This document shows, one piece after another, positions 26,275 to 38,600 of a DNA stretch of 64,000 nucleotides; position 1 is the first letter of the stretch, and each line of letters starts with the position of its first letter. The DNA comes from Schaalia odontolytica (lineage in GTDB: Bacteria; Actinomycetota; Actinomycetes; Actinomycetales; Actinomycetaceae), in NCBI RefSeq assembly GCF_002847525.1, contig NZ_PKKM01000012.1, positions 1 to 64,000 of the forward strand. The letters run 5' to 3'. Under the pieces are notes generated by a model. It was not told the DNA's origin, made no database searches, and worked only from the letters and a program-made list of their open reading frames with translations. A program made the position numbers and the translations under genes.

Positions 26275-28299
26275 GTGGCTGACAACGAGAAGACCGCCGA
26301 AGGCGAACAGTCCTACGGCGCATCGGACATCACCGTCCTCGAGGGCCTGGAAGCCGTCCGCAAGCGCCCGGGCATGTACATCGGATCCACCGGCGAACGC
26401 GGCCTGCACCACCTGGTGTACGAGGTCGTCGACAACTCCGTCGACGAGGCCCTGGCCGGCTACGCCGACCACATCGAGGTCACGATCCAGGCAGACGGCG
26501 GCATCAAGGTCGTCGACAACGGCCGAGGCATCCCCGTCGACGAGCACCCCACCGAGCACAAGCCCACCGTCGAGGTCGTCATGACGATCCTCCACGCCGG
26601 CGGCAAGTTCGGTGGCGGCGGTTACGCCGTCTCGGGCGGCCTGCACGGCGTCGGCATCTCCGTCGTCAACGCCCTGTCCACCCGCGTGAACACCGAGATC
26701 CGCCGCCAGGGCTACGTCTGGCGCATGTCGTTTGCAAACGGCGGCACCCCCATCACCCCCCTCGAACGCGGCGAAGAAACCAACGAGACCGGCACCACCC
26801 AGGTCTTCTACCCCGACCCGGAGATCTTCGAAACCGTCGAATTCGACTTCGAGACCCTGCGCCAGCGCTTCCAGCAGATGGCCTTCCTCAACAAGGGCCT
26901 GCGCATCACCCTGACCGACGAGCGCGAGTTCGCCACCGACGAAGGCGATGAGATCGCCGGCGGCGAGGAGGCCTCGGACAAGAAGACCAAGGGCCACCGC
27001 ACCGTCACCTACTGCTACGAGCACGGCCTGCGCGACTACGTCGAATACCTCGACTCCGCCAAGAAGTCCGACACGATCAACAACGAGATCATCGACTTCG
27101 AAGCCGAAAACGACGAAGGCACCATGAGCGTGGAAATCGCCATGCAGTGGACCACCGCTTACTCCTCGTCCGTCCACACCTTCGCCAACACCATTAACAC
27201 GACCGAGGGCGGCATGCACGAGGAGGGCTTCCGCACCGCGCTGACCTCCCTCGTCAACCGCTACGGCCGCGACAAGGGCATCATCCGCGACAAGGACGAC
27301 AACCTCACCGGTGACGACGTCCGCGAAGGCCTGACCGCCGTCATCTCGATCAAGCTCACCGAGCCCCAGTTCGAGGGCCAGACGAAGACCAAGCTCGGCA
27401 ACACCGAGGCTCGCACCTTCGTCGCCCAGCAGGTCTACTCCAAGCTCACCGACTGGTTCGACGCCCACCCCGCCGACGCCAAGGCCATCATTGCTAAGGG
27501 CCAGGCCGCCCAGGCCGCCCGCGTCGCCGCTCGCAAGGCCCGTGAGGCTACGCGCCGCAAGGGCGTCCTCGAATCCGCCTCCATGCCCGGCAAGCTGCGC
27601 GACTGCTCCTCGCGCACGCCCTCCGAGTGCGAAATCTTCATCGTCGAGGGCGACTCCGCAGGCGGCTCCGCCGTCGGCGGCCGCGACCCCGAGCGTCAGG
27701 CGATCCTGCCGATCCGCGGCAAGATCCTCAACGTCGAAAAGGCGCGCCTGGACCGAGCCCTGTCCTCGGACACCATCCGCTCCCTCATCACCGCCTTCGG
27801 CACCGGCATCGGCGAAGACTTCGACATCTCGAAGCTGCGCTACGGCAAGATCGTCATCATGGCGGATGCCGACGTCGACGGCCAGCACATCGCCACGCTG
27901 CTGCTGACCCTCCTCTTCCGCTACATGCGACCCCTCATCGAGGGTGGCCACACCTTCATCGCCATGCCCCCGCTGTACCGCATCAAGTGGACCAACGCGG
28001 AGCACGAATTCGCATACTCCGACAAGGAGCGCGACGAACTGCTCGCCGCCGGCGCCGCCGCGAACCGCCGCCTGCCCAAGGAAGGTGGCATCCAGCGCTA
28101 CAAGGGTCTGGGCGAAATGAACGACCACGAACTGTGGGAGACCACCATGGATCCGGCCAGCCGAATCCTCAAGCAGGTCACCCTCGACGAGGCCGCAGAC
28201 GCCGACGAGACCTTCACGATCCTCATGGGCGACGACGTCGACCGACGCCGCACGTTCATCCAGCGCAACGCCACCGACGTGCGCTTCCTCGACATCTGA
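26275..28299 (+). CDS. gyrB: DNA gyrase subunit B
   Basis: 674-aa ATPase subunit of gyrase. GHKL motifs are [11 protein letters not shown] (about 44), NGRGIPV (about 82) and [14 protein letters not shown] (about 120). The transducer domain follows. TOPRIM is marked by EGDSAGGSA (about 459) and [10 protein letters not shown] (about 532). The C-terminus is [20 protein letters not shown] 26275 follows a GAGGGG site. gyrA starts 75 bp downstream; the pair works in negative supercoiling. Confidence 0.98.
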   Translation: MADNEKTAEGEQSYGASDITVLEGLEAVRKRPGMYIGSTGERGLHHLVYEVVDNSVDEALAGYADHIEVTIQADGGIKVVDNGRGIPVDEHPTEHKPTVEVVMTILHAGGKFGGGGYAVSGGLHGVGISVVNALSTRVNTEIRRQGYVWRMSFANGGTPITPLERGEETNETGTTQVFYPDPEIFETVEFDFETLRQRFQQMAFLNKGLRITLTDEREFATDEGDEIAGGEEASDKKTKGHRTVTYCYEHGLRDYVEYLDSAKKSDTINNEIIDFEAENDEGTMSVEIAMQWTTAYSSSVHTFANTINTTEGGMHEEGFRTALTSLVNRYGRDKGIIRDKDDNLTGDDVREGLTAVISIKLTEPQFEGQTKTKLGNTEARTFVAQQVYSKLTDWFDAHPADAKAIIAKGQAAQAARVAARKAREATRRKGVLESASMPGKLRDCSSRTPSECEIFIVEGDSAGGSAVGGRDPERQAILPIRGKILNVEKARLDRALSSDTIRSLITAFGTGIGEDFDISKLRYGKIVIMADADVDGQHIATLLLTLLFRYMRPLIEGGHTFIAMPPLYRIKWTNAEHEFAYSDKERDELLAAGAAANRRLPKEGGIQRYKGLGEMNDHELWETTMDPASRILKQVTLDEAADADETFTILMGDDVDRRRTFIQRNATDVRFLDI

Positions 28300-28374
28300 C
28301 ATCACCCACGACCAGCCCAGCCCCGGCCTCGTACCGGGCGGGCCTGATCGAGCAGAAACAACGTAAGGAAAAAC

Positions 28375-30993
<2,619 letters not shown>

Positions 30994-30997
30994 CGGA

Positions 30998-31035
30998 TGA
31001 TCACGGGACGAGGCCCTCGCGTCGTCCCGTGATCA
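30998..31035 (+). terminator. hairpin after gyrA
   Basis: Perfect 14-bp stem (30998-31011 / 31022-31035) beginning 4 bp after the gyrA stop. No T-run, so it may attenuate rather than stop transcription into the DUF3566 gene. Confidence 0.6.
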
Positions 31036-31120
31036 ATCTGCCAAAGCGGCGCGGAACCAGCGCCGGTGCCAGGCGATGCGGTAGCCTGGCAGGTAGGAAG
31101 TGCGACCTGGAAGGAAACCC

Positions 31121-31513
31121 ATGAGCGACCACGTCTCGAGCGCCCGCAGCGACGCTCCCCGCCGAGTTGACCTGGCAATCGCGCGTATCGACGCGTGGAC
31201 CGTCATGAAGGTCTCCTTCCTCCTGTCGGTCGCCCTGGGCATCGCGATGGTCGTCGCCACGATCATCCTGTGGCTGATGGTCGACGCCATGCACGTGTTC
31301 AGCCAGATCGAGGACTTCCTGCAGACCGTCGGTGCCGGCCGCTTCGTGGACCTGCTCGACTACGCTCGACTGCCTCGCGTCATCTCCTACGCGACGATCG
31401 TCGCCGTCATCAACGTCATCCTGCTCACCGCCCTGTCGACGCTGGGAGCCATGCTCTACAACGTCGTCGCCTCGCTGGTGGGCGGCGTCAAGGTGTCCCT
31501 CATGGATGAGTGA
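31121..31513 (+). CDS. DUF3566 membrane protein
   Basis: 130-aa protein with two TM helices (about 28-52 and 88-112) and a short acidic segment between them. DUF3566 proteins lie directly after gyrA in actinobacteria (for example the M. tuberculosis Rv0007 position). Their role is unknown; the location suggests envelope or division. ATG 31121 has GGAAGG 8 nt before; an upstream in-frame start would add seven residues without an RBS. Confidence 0.9.
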   Translation: MSDHVSSARSDAPRRVDLAIARIDAWTVMKVSFLLSVALGIAMVVATIILWLMVDAMHVFSQIEDFLQTVGAGRFVDLLDYARLPRVISYATIVAVINVILLTALSTLGAMLYNVVASLVGGVKVSLMDE

Positions 31514-31525
31514 GGGCACTCGCGC

Positions 31526-31553
31526 AAGGGGTCGGCTGATGCCGGCCCCTTTT
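31526..31553 (+). terminator. intrinsic terminator after the DUF3566 gene
   Basis: AAGGGGTCGGC / GCCGGCCCCTT stem with one G-U pair, TGAT loop and TTTT tail. Confidence 0.85.
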
Positions 31554-31581
31554 GCTATGCCTGGCGACGGTTATCGCGCTG

Positions 31582-31623
31582 CTTGTAGCCCCGCCTAATC
31601 TCCTTGTAGCCCCGCCTGATCTC
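31582..31623 (+). repeat. two tandem 21-bp repeats
   Basis: CTTGTAGCCCCGCCTAATCT plus C, repeated at 31603 with one change (A to G). It directly precedes the R1 hairpin copy. Confidence 0.8.
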
Positions 31624-31624
31624 C

Positions 31625-31726
31625 GGCCGCCGCGTGGCCTGCCCGCCCGCTCGCCGTCCGCGCTGCGAGCTTCGCTCGGCGCGTCGTCTCGAAGCCCGGC
31701 CAGGCCCCGCAGGCCACGCGGCGGCC
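31625..31726. repeat. dispersed hairpin repeat R1, copy 2
   Basis: 17-nt perfectly complementary arms (GGCCGCCGCGTGGCCTG 31625-31641; complement 31710-31726) around the shared core with GAGC-ttc-GCTC and CTCGAAGCCCGGCCAGGCC. The arm sequence differs from every other copy, yet pairing is perfect. A right-arm fragment of the 62.8-kb type follows at about 31752-31775. Confidence 0.8.
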
Positions 31727-31816
31727 TCCAATCGGGCGGTGCTTGGTACGTGTGCCCCGCCGCCGCCCACGGGCAGCGTGGCCAGGCCCTGTGGTCCCTC
31801 ATGTGGTTGCTTCGTC

Positions 31817-31891
31817 GGTGGTAGTGGGGGTTTTGCAGCATTAGGAGCTGACTGACGGCGTGTCACCGGCGTGTCGGAGGCTTGGATGGCG
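31817..31891 (+). repeat. dispersed repeat R2, copy 2
   Basis: Contains GTGGGGGTTTTGCAGCATTA, then two GGCGTGTC units 11 bp apart, then GGAGGCTTGGATGGCG. It aligns with 43029-43103 and, reversed, with 3315-3370. Non-coding. Confidence 0.7.
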
Positions 31892-31939
31892 TCATTCCCC
31901 CCGTTTTGAGGCTGTGAGGTGGCAGCTTGGGGTGGTGTG

Positions 31940-32018
31940 GCGCCCAAAACACAGACCACCTCAGTGAAAAACGCTGAAAATGGGGTGTTGCGGGCGAGGT
32001 GGTCTGCGTTTTGGGCGC
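31940..32018. repeat. dispersed hairpin repeat R3, copy 1
   Basis: 23-nt arms (31940-31962 / 31996-32018; 22 of 23 pair) include CAGACCACCTC and its complement. The loop has GTGAAAAACGCTGAAAATGG. A second copy is at 43154. It lies 80 bp from the 3' end of the lipase-like gene. Confidence 0.8.
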
Positions 32019-32096
32019 AGTGGTGTCTGGGATGGTGCGTGTGCTTGCTGAGCGCCTGGTGGCTGGGCCCAGGTGTCCACCTGCGTGGCCGGTTCG

Positions 32097-32975
32097 CTAG
32101 TTGATGCCAATCCGCGTCAGGCGAGCCGGCAACAGCGGGCTAACAACAGCACGCAGAAACCTACCCGACCGCGACGGTGGGCAGTGATCGGGAGCCAGCG
32201 AAGACCCCCGACAGCTCCACGCATACGGGTTGTGGCTGAGCGGCCCCGGCCATGAAGACGCGACGACGGTGGGTGGTGCGGGCAGGGGGAGCAGCGGGCT
32301 CACCCAGGAACCCGCCGTCACGTAGATGTGCATCAGCCCGTCGATGCTCGCGAAAAATCCACCGTTAACAACCGGCGCTGGAAAACCCACGGGATCAAAC
32401 GCATAGACGCTCTCGAGCACTGGGGGAGTGGTGGCCGCCGCCGCGTATAGCGCGTGATTCGCGCCCTTTGAATGGCCGACCACGGTGAGTGGCCCATCGG
32501 CCCGTGCCGCCGCATACGCCAGGTAGTTGGCGGCCCACCGCTGCGAATCAGTCGGAAATTCAAGGCCGAAGCGGGCATCCTCCGCCCACCCGACCGCGCT
32601 TGCATCCGTCCCGCGCAAGACCACGTAGGTCGCCCCGGCCTCGTCGATGAAGGTGACGGCACCAAACTGAGCAAGCGGGCGAGACGTCAGTCGAGTGACC
32701 GCGTCGCGCACGCGCAGGCTCCCGAAGCGCGCGCTCGCACCGGCGGCCTCCAAGAGGGGACGATCGGCGTGGGACGCCAATGAATAGCGATACAGAGACG
32801 GGATGGACGAGGCTTGGGCGGCCTCTCGGAGCAGGCATCCGCGCGGGGAACGAGGCCCGGGCAGCGCGTGAAAATCCACGTAGACCAGGCAGGAGAGAGC
32901 GAGGGCGTCAGCGGGGGAGAGGTCCGCTCGTAGCGGTGTGCGCGAGTCTCGGACGTGCTCGATGACGGTGGTCAC
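32097..32975 (-). CDS. alpha/beta hydrolase, lipase-like (Mbeg1/DUF2974 type)
   Basis: 292-aa putative lipase/esterase. The nucleophile elbow is GHSKG (VVGHSKGANHALYAAA, about 165-180). An upstream oxyanion-type segment YVVLRGTDAS is at about 115. A candidate Asp is in YAFDPVGF (about 194). Family members are usually longer (about 350 aa), and the last 45 residues here are Ser/Arg/Pro-rich and unlike the family. The C-terminus may have been replaced where the gene meets the repeat region. GTG 32975 is the start; no clear RBS is seen. No signal peptide. Confidence 0.7.
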   Translation of the reverse strand: MTTVIEHVRDSRTPLRADLSPADALALSCLVYVDFHALPGPRSPRGCLLREAAQASSIPSLYRYSLASHADRPLLEAAGASARFGSLRVRDAVTRLTSRPLAQFGAVTFIDEAGATYVVLRGTDASAVGWAEDARFGLEFPTDSQRWAANYLAYAAARADGPLTVVGHSKGANHALYAAAATTPPVLESVYAFDPVGFPAPVVNGGFFASIDGLMHIYVTAGSWVSPLLPLPAPPTVVASSWPGPLSHNPYAWSCRGSSLAPDHCPPSRSGRFLRAVVSPLLPARLTRIGIN

Positions 32976-33099
32976 GAGGCCCCCCTCCTCTCCGTCGAGG
33001 GCCGGACGATCACGGTCGTGTTGGACGTCACCAACGCTCGATTTTGCCGGATGGCCCTGTGCTGTGTACTATATCCGAGTGCCCGCAAGGGTGCCGGTT

Positions 33100-33176
33100 G
33101 GGCCTATAGCTCAGTAGGTTAGAGCGCAGTCCTGATAAGACTGAGGTCGGTGGTTCGAGCCCACCTAGGCCCACCA
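33100..33176 (+). tRNA. tRNA-Ile(GAT)
   Basis: Full cloverleaf: acceptor GGGCCTA/TAGGCCC, anticodon GAT at 33134-33136, T-loop TTCGAGC, and encoded CCA (33174-33176). It is in the conserved position downstream of gyrA. Confidence 0.97.
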
Positions 33177-33206
33177 TCCGCAGGCGAGCGAAAGCGGAGG
33201 ATCATC

Positions 33207-33341
33207 ATGAAGAAATGGGTCACCTGTTGTGTGGCTGTCGGATCCGTCGTGGCCGTCGGCATCGCCGTCCGACAAATTCTTGTTGATCTTTCCGATAATG
33301 CTGACCTGTGGACGTCCGTCACGGACGCCGTGGAGGACTGA
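33207..33341 (+). CDS. DLW-39 family small protein
   Basis: 44-aa protein between tRNA-Ile and tRNA-Ala. It has an N-terminal MKKWVTCCVAVGSVVAVGIAV hydrophobic segment (probable membrane anchor) and the family's DLW motif in NADLWTSVTD. Actinobacteria commonly have such a DLW-39 protein at this site. The role is unknown. ATG 33207 follows a GGAGG site by 6 nt. Confidence 0.85.
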   Translation: MKKWVTCCVAVGSVVAVGIAVRQILVDLSDNADLWTSVTDAVED

Positions 33342-33352
33342 GTTCCTCCAAC

Positions 33353-33425
33353 GGGGCTATGGCGCAATTGGTAGCGCACCTGCTTTGCAAGCAGGGGGTT
33401 ACGGGTTCGAGTCCCGTTAGCTCCA
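33353..33425 (+). tRNA. tRNA-Ala(TGC)
   Basis: Cloverleaf with acceptor GGGGCTA/TAGCTCC (one G-U pair), anticodon loop CTTTGCAAG (anticodon TGC) and T-loop TTCGAGT. CCA is not encoded. Confidence 0.97.
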
Positions 33426-33434
33426 CTCGACGTA

Positions 33435-33451
33435 CAAGGTTCGAACCCTTG
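33435..33451 (+). other. isolated tRNA T-arm-like remnant
   Basis: CAAGG-TTCGAAC-CCTTG: a 5-bp stem with a 7-nt loop fitting the tRNA T-arm consensus, 9 bp after tRNA-Ala. No D-arm or anticodon arm precedes it. Could be a decayed tRNA or recombination scar, or chance. Confidence 0.4.
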
Positions 33452-33555
33452 CCATCATGGATGGTTTCGGTTCGGGCCTTTTTGCTGTCTTGGACCCAGC
33501 CACGGGCGTTGGTGAGGTGGATTCTGGCGCCGGCGTCATCCCGTGGACACTCACC

Positions 33556-34983
33556 TCAACCACGGTGAGGCCTGGCATGGGCTGCAGATGCCGCACGTAC
33601 ATGCTCGTAAGCGGCGAGCGCCTCGCGTCGCGACTCAGCCAGGTCGACGACAGGTACGATAGGCCGATCGGATCCCTCTGGGATCCAGCGTTTGACGTAG
33701 CGGCTGCGCGGGTCGAACCGGGTTCGCTGGAGTTCAGGGTTGAAGATGCGGAAGTAGGGCGCAGCGTCCGCGCCGCAGCCGGCCACCCACTGCCACGAGA
33801 CAGGATTGTTGGCCTCGTCTGCGTCCACGAGAGTCTCCCAAAACCACTGCTCGCCGTCTTGCCAGGGCTGGAGCATGTTCTTGGTGAACAGCGATGCAGC
33901 GACCATGCGCACCCGGTTGTGCATCCAGCCTGTCTGCCATAGCTGCCGCATTCCAGCGTCGACGAGGTCGATACCGGTGCGGCCCTGTCGCCAGGCCAGC
34001 GCCAGGTGGTCGTCGGGATCGTAGGGGAATTCCGCGAAAGCTGGACGCATGGGCGTGTCCTCTAGATGCTCGCGGTGGTGGAGCAGATGCCAGCTGAACT
34101 CGCGCCAGTAGAGTTGCCTGGTCCACGCGGCGATATCCTCGCCCGAGGCCGTGCTGCGACGGGCTGCGGCCACGGCTTGGCGCGGCGATAGTTCCCCGCA
34201 CCGCAACCTCGGCGAGATTCTGCTGGTGGATGTTTCCTCCCCGGGCAGGTCACGGCGTGTGGCATAGCCGGGCAGCCAGCTGTCGATGGTGTCCAGTTGC
34301 TGTTGGGCTGCCAATTCACCGGGCTCCCAGTGCTGTGCGAGGGTGTCTTCCCACCAGGTGGGGCCATCGTCGAGCAAGCCAATGTCCTCCAAGTTCTGCA
34401 GGACACCGTTCTCCCGCAACGAGGCGAGGGCTGTGGCCGCGCCGTCTGGCTTGTTGACCGGTGAGGGCTCGGGCAGGAGGGGACCGAGGGGCAGGTCGGC
34501 GACGGCGTGGCTGAACGGTGTGAAAACTTGGTAGTGGGAGCCGTTGGTCGTCTGCATGAGCCAGGGCTCGGCGAGCAGGCTGCCGGGGTGACTGTGCACC
34601 TCGGTGCGGGATTTCAACTCTTGCTTGATGGCGGCGTCCAGTCGGCAGGCTGCCGGGGCGTAGCGTCGTGTCCAGTGCACGACGGTAGGTTGCAAGGCGT
34701 CCACGACTCGGCGCATGACGTTCGCGGCATCACCCCGGGCGAAGACGAGTGGAATGCCAAGGTCAGCAAGCCGCGGTGTCAGCTGCTGCAAGCTGCGGTG
34801 GTACCACCACCGGGTGGCTGCACCGAGCGGGCGTGGGCCGTGCCGGTTGTTGTCGTCATCGGTCCTGCGGGTTTCGTGGATCCACAGTGCCACCACGGGT
34901 CCACGTGCTGCCGAGCATGCGGCCGTCAGGGCCGGATGGTCAGCCAGACGGAGATCGTCGCGAAGCCAGATCAGTGTGGTCAT
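33556..34983 (-). CDS. phr: deoxyribodipyrimidine photo-lyase (CPD photolyase, class I)
   Basis: 475-aa light-driven repair enzyme for cyclobutane dimers. The N-terminal alpha/beta photolyase domain begins LIWLRDDLRLADHPAL. The FAD-binding helical domain has WTRQLYWREFSWHLL (about 285), GRTGIDLVDAGMRQLWQTGWMHNR split across about 335-358, and PVSWQWVAGCGADAAPYFRIFNP with the usual Asn/Trp sites. ATG 34983 has AAGGA 8 nt before. The gene is minus-strand, convergent with the tRNAs, and not part of the conserved gyrA-tRNA block. Confidence 0.93.
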   Translation of the reverse strand: MTTLIWLRDDLRLADHPALTAACSAARGPVVALWIHETRRTDDDNNRHGPRPLGAATRWWYHRSLQQLTPRLADLGIPLVFARGDAANVMRRVVDALQPTVVHWTRRYAPAACRLDAAIKQELKSRTEVHSHPGSLLAEPWLMQTTNGSHYQVFTPFSHAVADLPLGPLLPEPSPVNKPDGAATALASLRENGVLQNLEDIGLLDDGPTWWEDTLAQHWEPGELAAQQQLDTIDSWLPGYATRRDLPGEETSTSRISPRLRCGELSPRQAVAAARRSTASGEDIAAWTRQLYWREFSWHLLHHREHLEDTPMRPAFAEFPYDPDDHLALAWRQGRTGIDLVDAGMRQLWQTGWMHNRVRMVAASLFTKNMLQPWQDGEQWFWETLVDADEANNPVSWQWVAGCGADAAPYFRIFNPELQRTRFDPRSRYVKRWIPEGSDRPIVPVVDLAESRREALAAYEHVRAASAAHARPHRG

Positions 34984-35002
34984 GGATGGTCCTTGAGAGT
35001 GT

Positions 35003-35116
35003 TCAGCGCAGGAGTTGGCCGGCGATCATGTTGGCGAAGGGTGGGAGGGTCATCGGCTGCTGCTCTCGATCACGGAAGGTCTCCACCCAAACCCGGGCGC
35101 AGAGTGTTGTGTTCAT
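35003..35116 (-). CDS. possible small ORF upstream of photolyase
   Basis: 37-aa reading frame (MNTTLCARVWVETFRDREQQ then PMTLPPFANMIAGQLLR) ending 20 bp before the photolyase start and reading into it. There is no clear RBS. It may be a leader peptide, a real small protein, or the remnant of a lost gene's C-terminus. I do not recognise it. Confidence 0.3.
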   Translation of the reverse strand: MNTTLCARVWVETFRDREQQPMTLPPFANMIAGQLLR

Positions 35117-35623
35117 GCACGTTATCGTCGGTGCTCATCGTACTTGACAGGCGAGCGGTGCCACGAGATACGCCAGGAGGTCTGGGGACGGCGCGTGGCC
35201 GAGCCACAATTCTCAGCCATTGTGCGTAGGGCCACGTGTCACCCGCAACCTGATGGTTACGGGTATTTGTGAGCTTCGACAACTTGAATAGGTCATCGTC
35301 GCTGCTGAGGCCATATTGTGCGCTCGGATAAAACTTGTCCGACCACCTGGTTACCGGTGGAGAATCAGGGTGCCACGTCACAAAAAACATGCAAAGTGGC
35401 CCATCAGCTGCACTGAAAGCCCGTATTTATCCACAGTGCTATGCACAGTTGTGTATAAACCGTGTGGACGGTTGTTTGTCGGCGCTCCACCATTGTTTGA
35501 AAACTGACCTACATAAGTGAAGTTGGAAGGCTTCTCATCTCGGAAAACAGCTTCTTCACACTTGTCGCGAAACTCGTAAAATTGGCGTGAAATATACTGT
35601 TTTCGCACATTCAGGAGAAGGCT
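35117..35623. other. non-coding gap before the adhesin gene, with DnaA-box-like sites
   Basis: No convincing gene. It contains a hairpin at 35241-35264 (ACCCGCAACC-tgat-GGTTACGGGT). One perfect DnaA box TTATCCACA lies at 35427-35435, with TGTGTATAA and a TGTGGACG site within 40 bp. The DNA then becomes AT-rich just before the adhesin RBS (AGGAG, 35612 area). Confidence 0.5.
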
Positions 35624-38600
35624 GTGCACATCAACCACACGTGGTCGAAGGCTTCCAAGCCGGCCCAGCTGCTTGCCATGCTGGTCACGACCGCCCTCGT
35701 TATGCTCGGCGTCACGACGCTGCCCACATATGCGGCGGCCCCGACGCTCAAACTCGCCATCACACCCGACGAGACCTCGTACCTCTCCGGTGTTGAGCAG
35801 CGCTACGTTGTCGAGTTCGCCTGCGCCTCCACCACGGAGGACTGTCTCGACTCGGTCGTGACCATCACGCTGCCCCACACGGTGACCCCCGCGGGTGACC
35901 CGAACCCCGATTCGGCGCCCGACGGCGTCAACGCCACGGCCACCGCCGGCAAGAAGGTCGTCACCCCCACGATCAAGGCTCCGACCGCGGGCGCCGACGG
36001 CCTCGTCACCTACAACCTCGGAACAGTCGCCGCAGGCTCGTCGTTCCAGACGGTCCTGACCTTCACCGCCCCGCGCGGCGTGACCCCCGGCGGCTCCACC
36101 GTCACCCCGGTCGCGACCTTCACCTCGGGGGACAGCAAGGAAACCTCCCAGGCGACCGTCACGATCAAGTCCGAGCCGACGCCTCTCCTGAGCAAGACCG
36201 GCCCGGTCGCGACCCCCAAGAACGTCGACGTGACCTACCAGATCACGCCGAAGTACGACACTAACGTGGACGGCCTCAACGGCAAGTCCAACATGACCGA
36301 TGTCGTCATCACCGACCCGCTGCCGGCGTGCGCGAAGTACGTGTCCTCCTCGGCCTCGGGTAACACCAAGACGAACACGGCCGCGACCGTCGAGAGCTCC
36401 TACGACGCCGCGACCCACACCGTCACCTGGAACGTCGGCGACGTCAACCCCGCGTTCATGAACATCGTCCTGTCCGTCACCGTCCACTACGACGACACCT
36501 GCACGGATGAGACCGTCACCAACACCGCGAAGCTCACCGGCAAGGAGATGCACAACGAGACCAACGTTGTCACCGCCGACGCCTCCTTCACGCACCGCTT
36601 CGACAGCGAGATCCGCTACGGCGGCGGCTTCAACAAGCGCGCCATGAGCCAGTTCGAGCGTGGCAAGCAGGGTAACTGGCTGTACAGCTACTCCAACAAC
36701 TCCAACGTCCCGGTCGTCATGGAGTACACCGACTACCTGACCTGTGGCCTCGTGTCGCCGACCGATGGCTCCAAGGACTGCGACAAGCCCCTCATGCGCG
36801 TCAAGACGATCGACACCCAGACGACGACGCCCATCGAGATCACCTACTGGACCAACAAGGGCAACACCGGCACTCAGACCGTCTACCGCGGCAAGGCATT
36901 CGACTTCTCCTCCTTCGCCGCCGACGAGTACCTGACCGTCTTCCACTACAAGCAGACGATCCCCGCCGGTGAGTCCTCGATCCTCAACGTCGCCGGCCCC
37001 GTCGGTGCAGGCACCCCCACGACCGAGGACGGCACGACCTACGTCGAGGCCGACACCAACTCCGCCGCATGGAAGGCCGGCAAGTCCGACCAGTACGTGC
37101 GCGTCCAGAACTGTGTCACCGACTGGTCCATGAAGTCCCTCGACGGCTCCCGATCTATCCAGATCCCCGCCGACGACTACTGCGACATCCTCACCCTGGG
37201 CACCGCGCTGCCCAAGTACTACAACGCCAAGTCCACCATCAAGGGCAACCTGGCGTCCCCCGGCTCCGAGGTTACCTTCAGCGTCACCGCGAACAACACC
37301 TCGACCGTCGTTGACTCCCAGCCCGTCATCTCCGACCTGCTGCCCTGCGGCATGACCTTCGTCGAGGACTCCGTCACCGGCGGTCCCGCAGGTAAGGAAA
37401 AGACCGTCACGGTCCGCGACGTCACCGACGCCACCGGCTGCACCCGCCAGCTCGTCCAGGTCACCTGGCCCGGCTACCAGACCAAGGGTGGCACCACCAT
37501 CCAGCTGCGCGGCAAGGTCGGCCCCTCGATGAGCGCCGGCACGCACAAGAACGAGGCCTACATCTCCGCGGCCGAACCCGAGTACGCGCTGACCTCCAAG
37601 AAGACCACGATCTGCTTCTACGGCTCCACCGACGACACCTACGACGTCAACGGTGATGGCAATACGGCCGACCAGGTTTGCCCCGTCTCCTCGACCTTCA
37701 CGGTCTCCGAGCAGGCTGGCGCCGACGTCGTCCTCGAGAGCCTCGGCTCCGTGGAAGGCTCGACCTACAAGAAGTACACCGACGGCGTGTCCATGATCCG
37801 CCAGGGTGAAGACGGCCAGTACCGCATCACCCCCACCAACTCCGGTAACGCGGACCTGTCCGACATGACCGTGTACGGCATCCTGCCCCATGTTGGTGAC
37901 ACCGCCATCCAGGGCGGTGACTCCCGTGGCTCCGAGTGGGCACCCATCCTCACTGGCCCCCTCCAGGTCGGCGCAGGCACGGGCATCGACCCCTCGCAGG
38001 TCACCATCGAGTACTCCACCTCCTACAACCCCTGCCGCGGCGAAGTCATGAACCAGGGCGACGCCATGGCAGCAGGCCCCGCCGGATGCGACAACAACTG
38101 GACCACCACCCCGGCCTCGTGGGCCGACGTGAAGTCCTACCGCATCTACATCAACGGCAAGACCACCCCGATCAAGGCCGGCGCATCGATCCCGATCATC
38201 GCGCCCATCAAGGCCCCCGATAACGCGACCGGCATCGCCTACGAGTCCGTCGCGATCGCGGCCACCCAGGCCTCGAACAACCGCGCCATCCTGCCCGCCG
38301 AGCCGATCAAGGTCGCCATGGCCCTCGCGCTCGACGTCGCCCTCAACAAGACCGTCGTCTCCGATGCCTCCAACCTGAAGCCCGGAGACCAGGTCACCTA
38401 CCGCATCGACGCCGGCAACATCGGCCAGGGCAAGGCCCCCGACCTCAAGGTCAAGGAAGCCTTCCCCGCAGGCACCACCTTCGTGTCCGCCGAGACGCAC
38501 AAGTGCACCTCGGGCTACACCACGGGCCTGCCGCAGGAATGTAAGGGCACCGACGAGGCCGGCACCTTCGACGGCACCACGTGGACGATCGGCGACATGC

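Noticed and set aside
31514..32096. Pro/Arg-rich open frames through the R1 repeats as conserved proteins
   Set aside because: Similar peptides recur in every copy in several frames because the DNA element is repeated; no start signals are seen.
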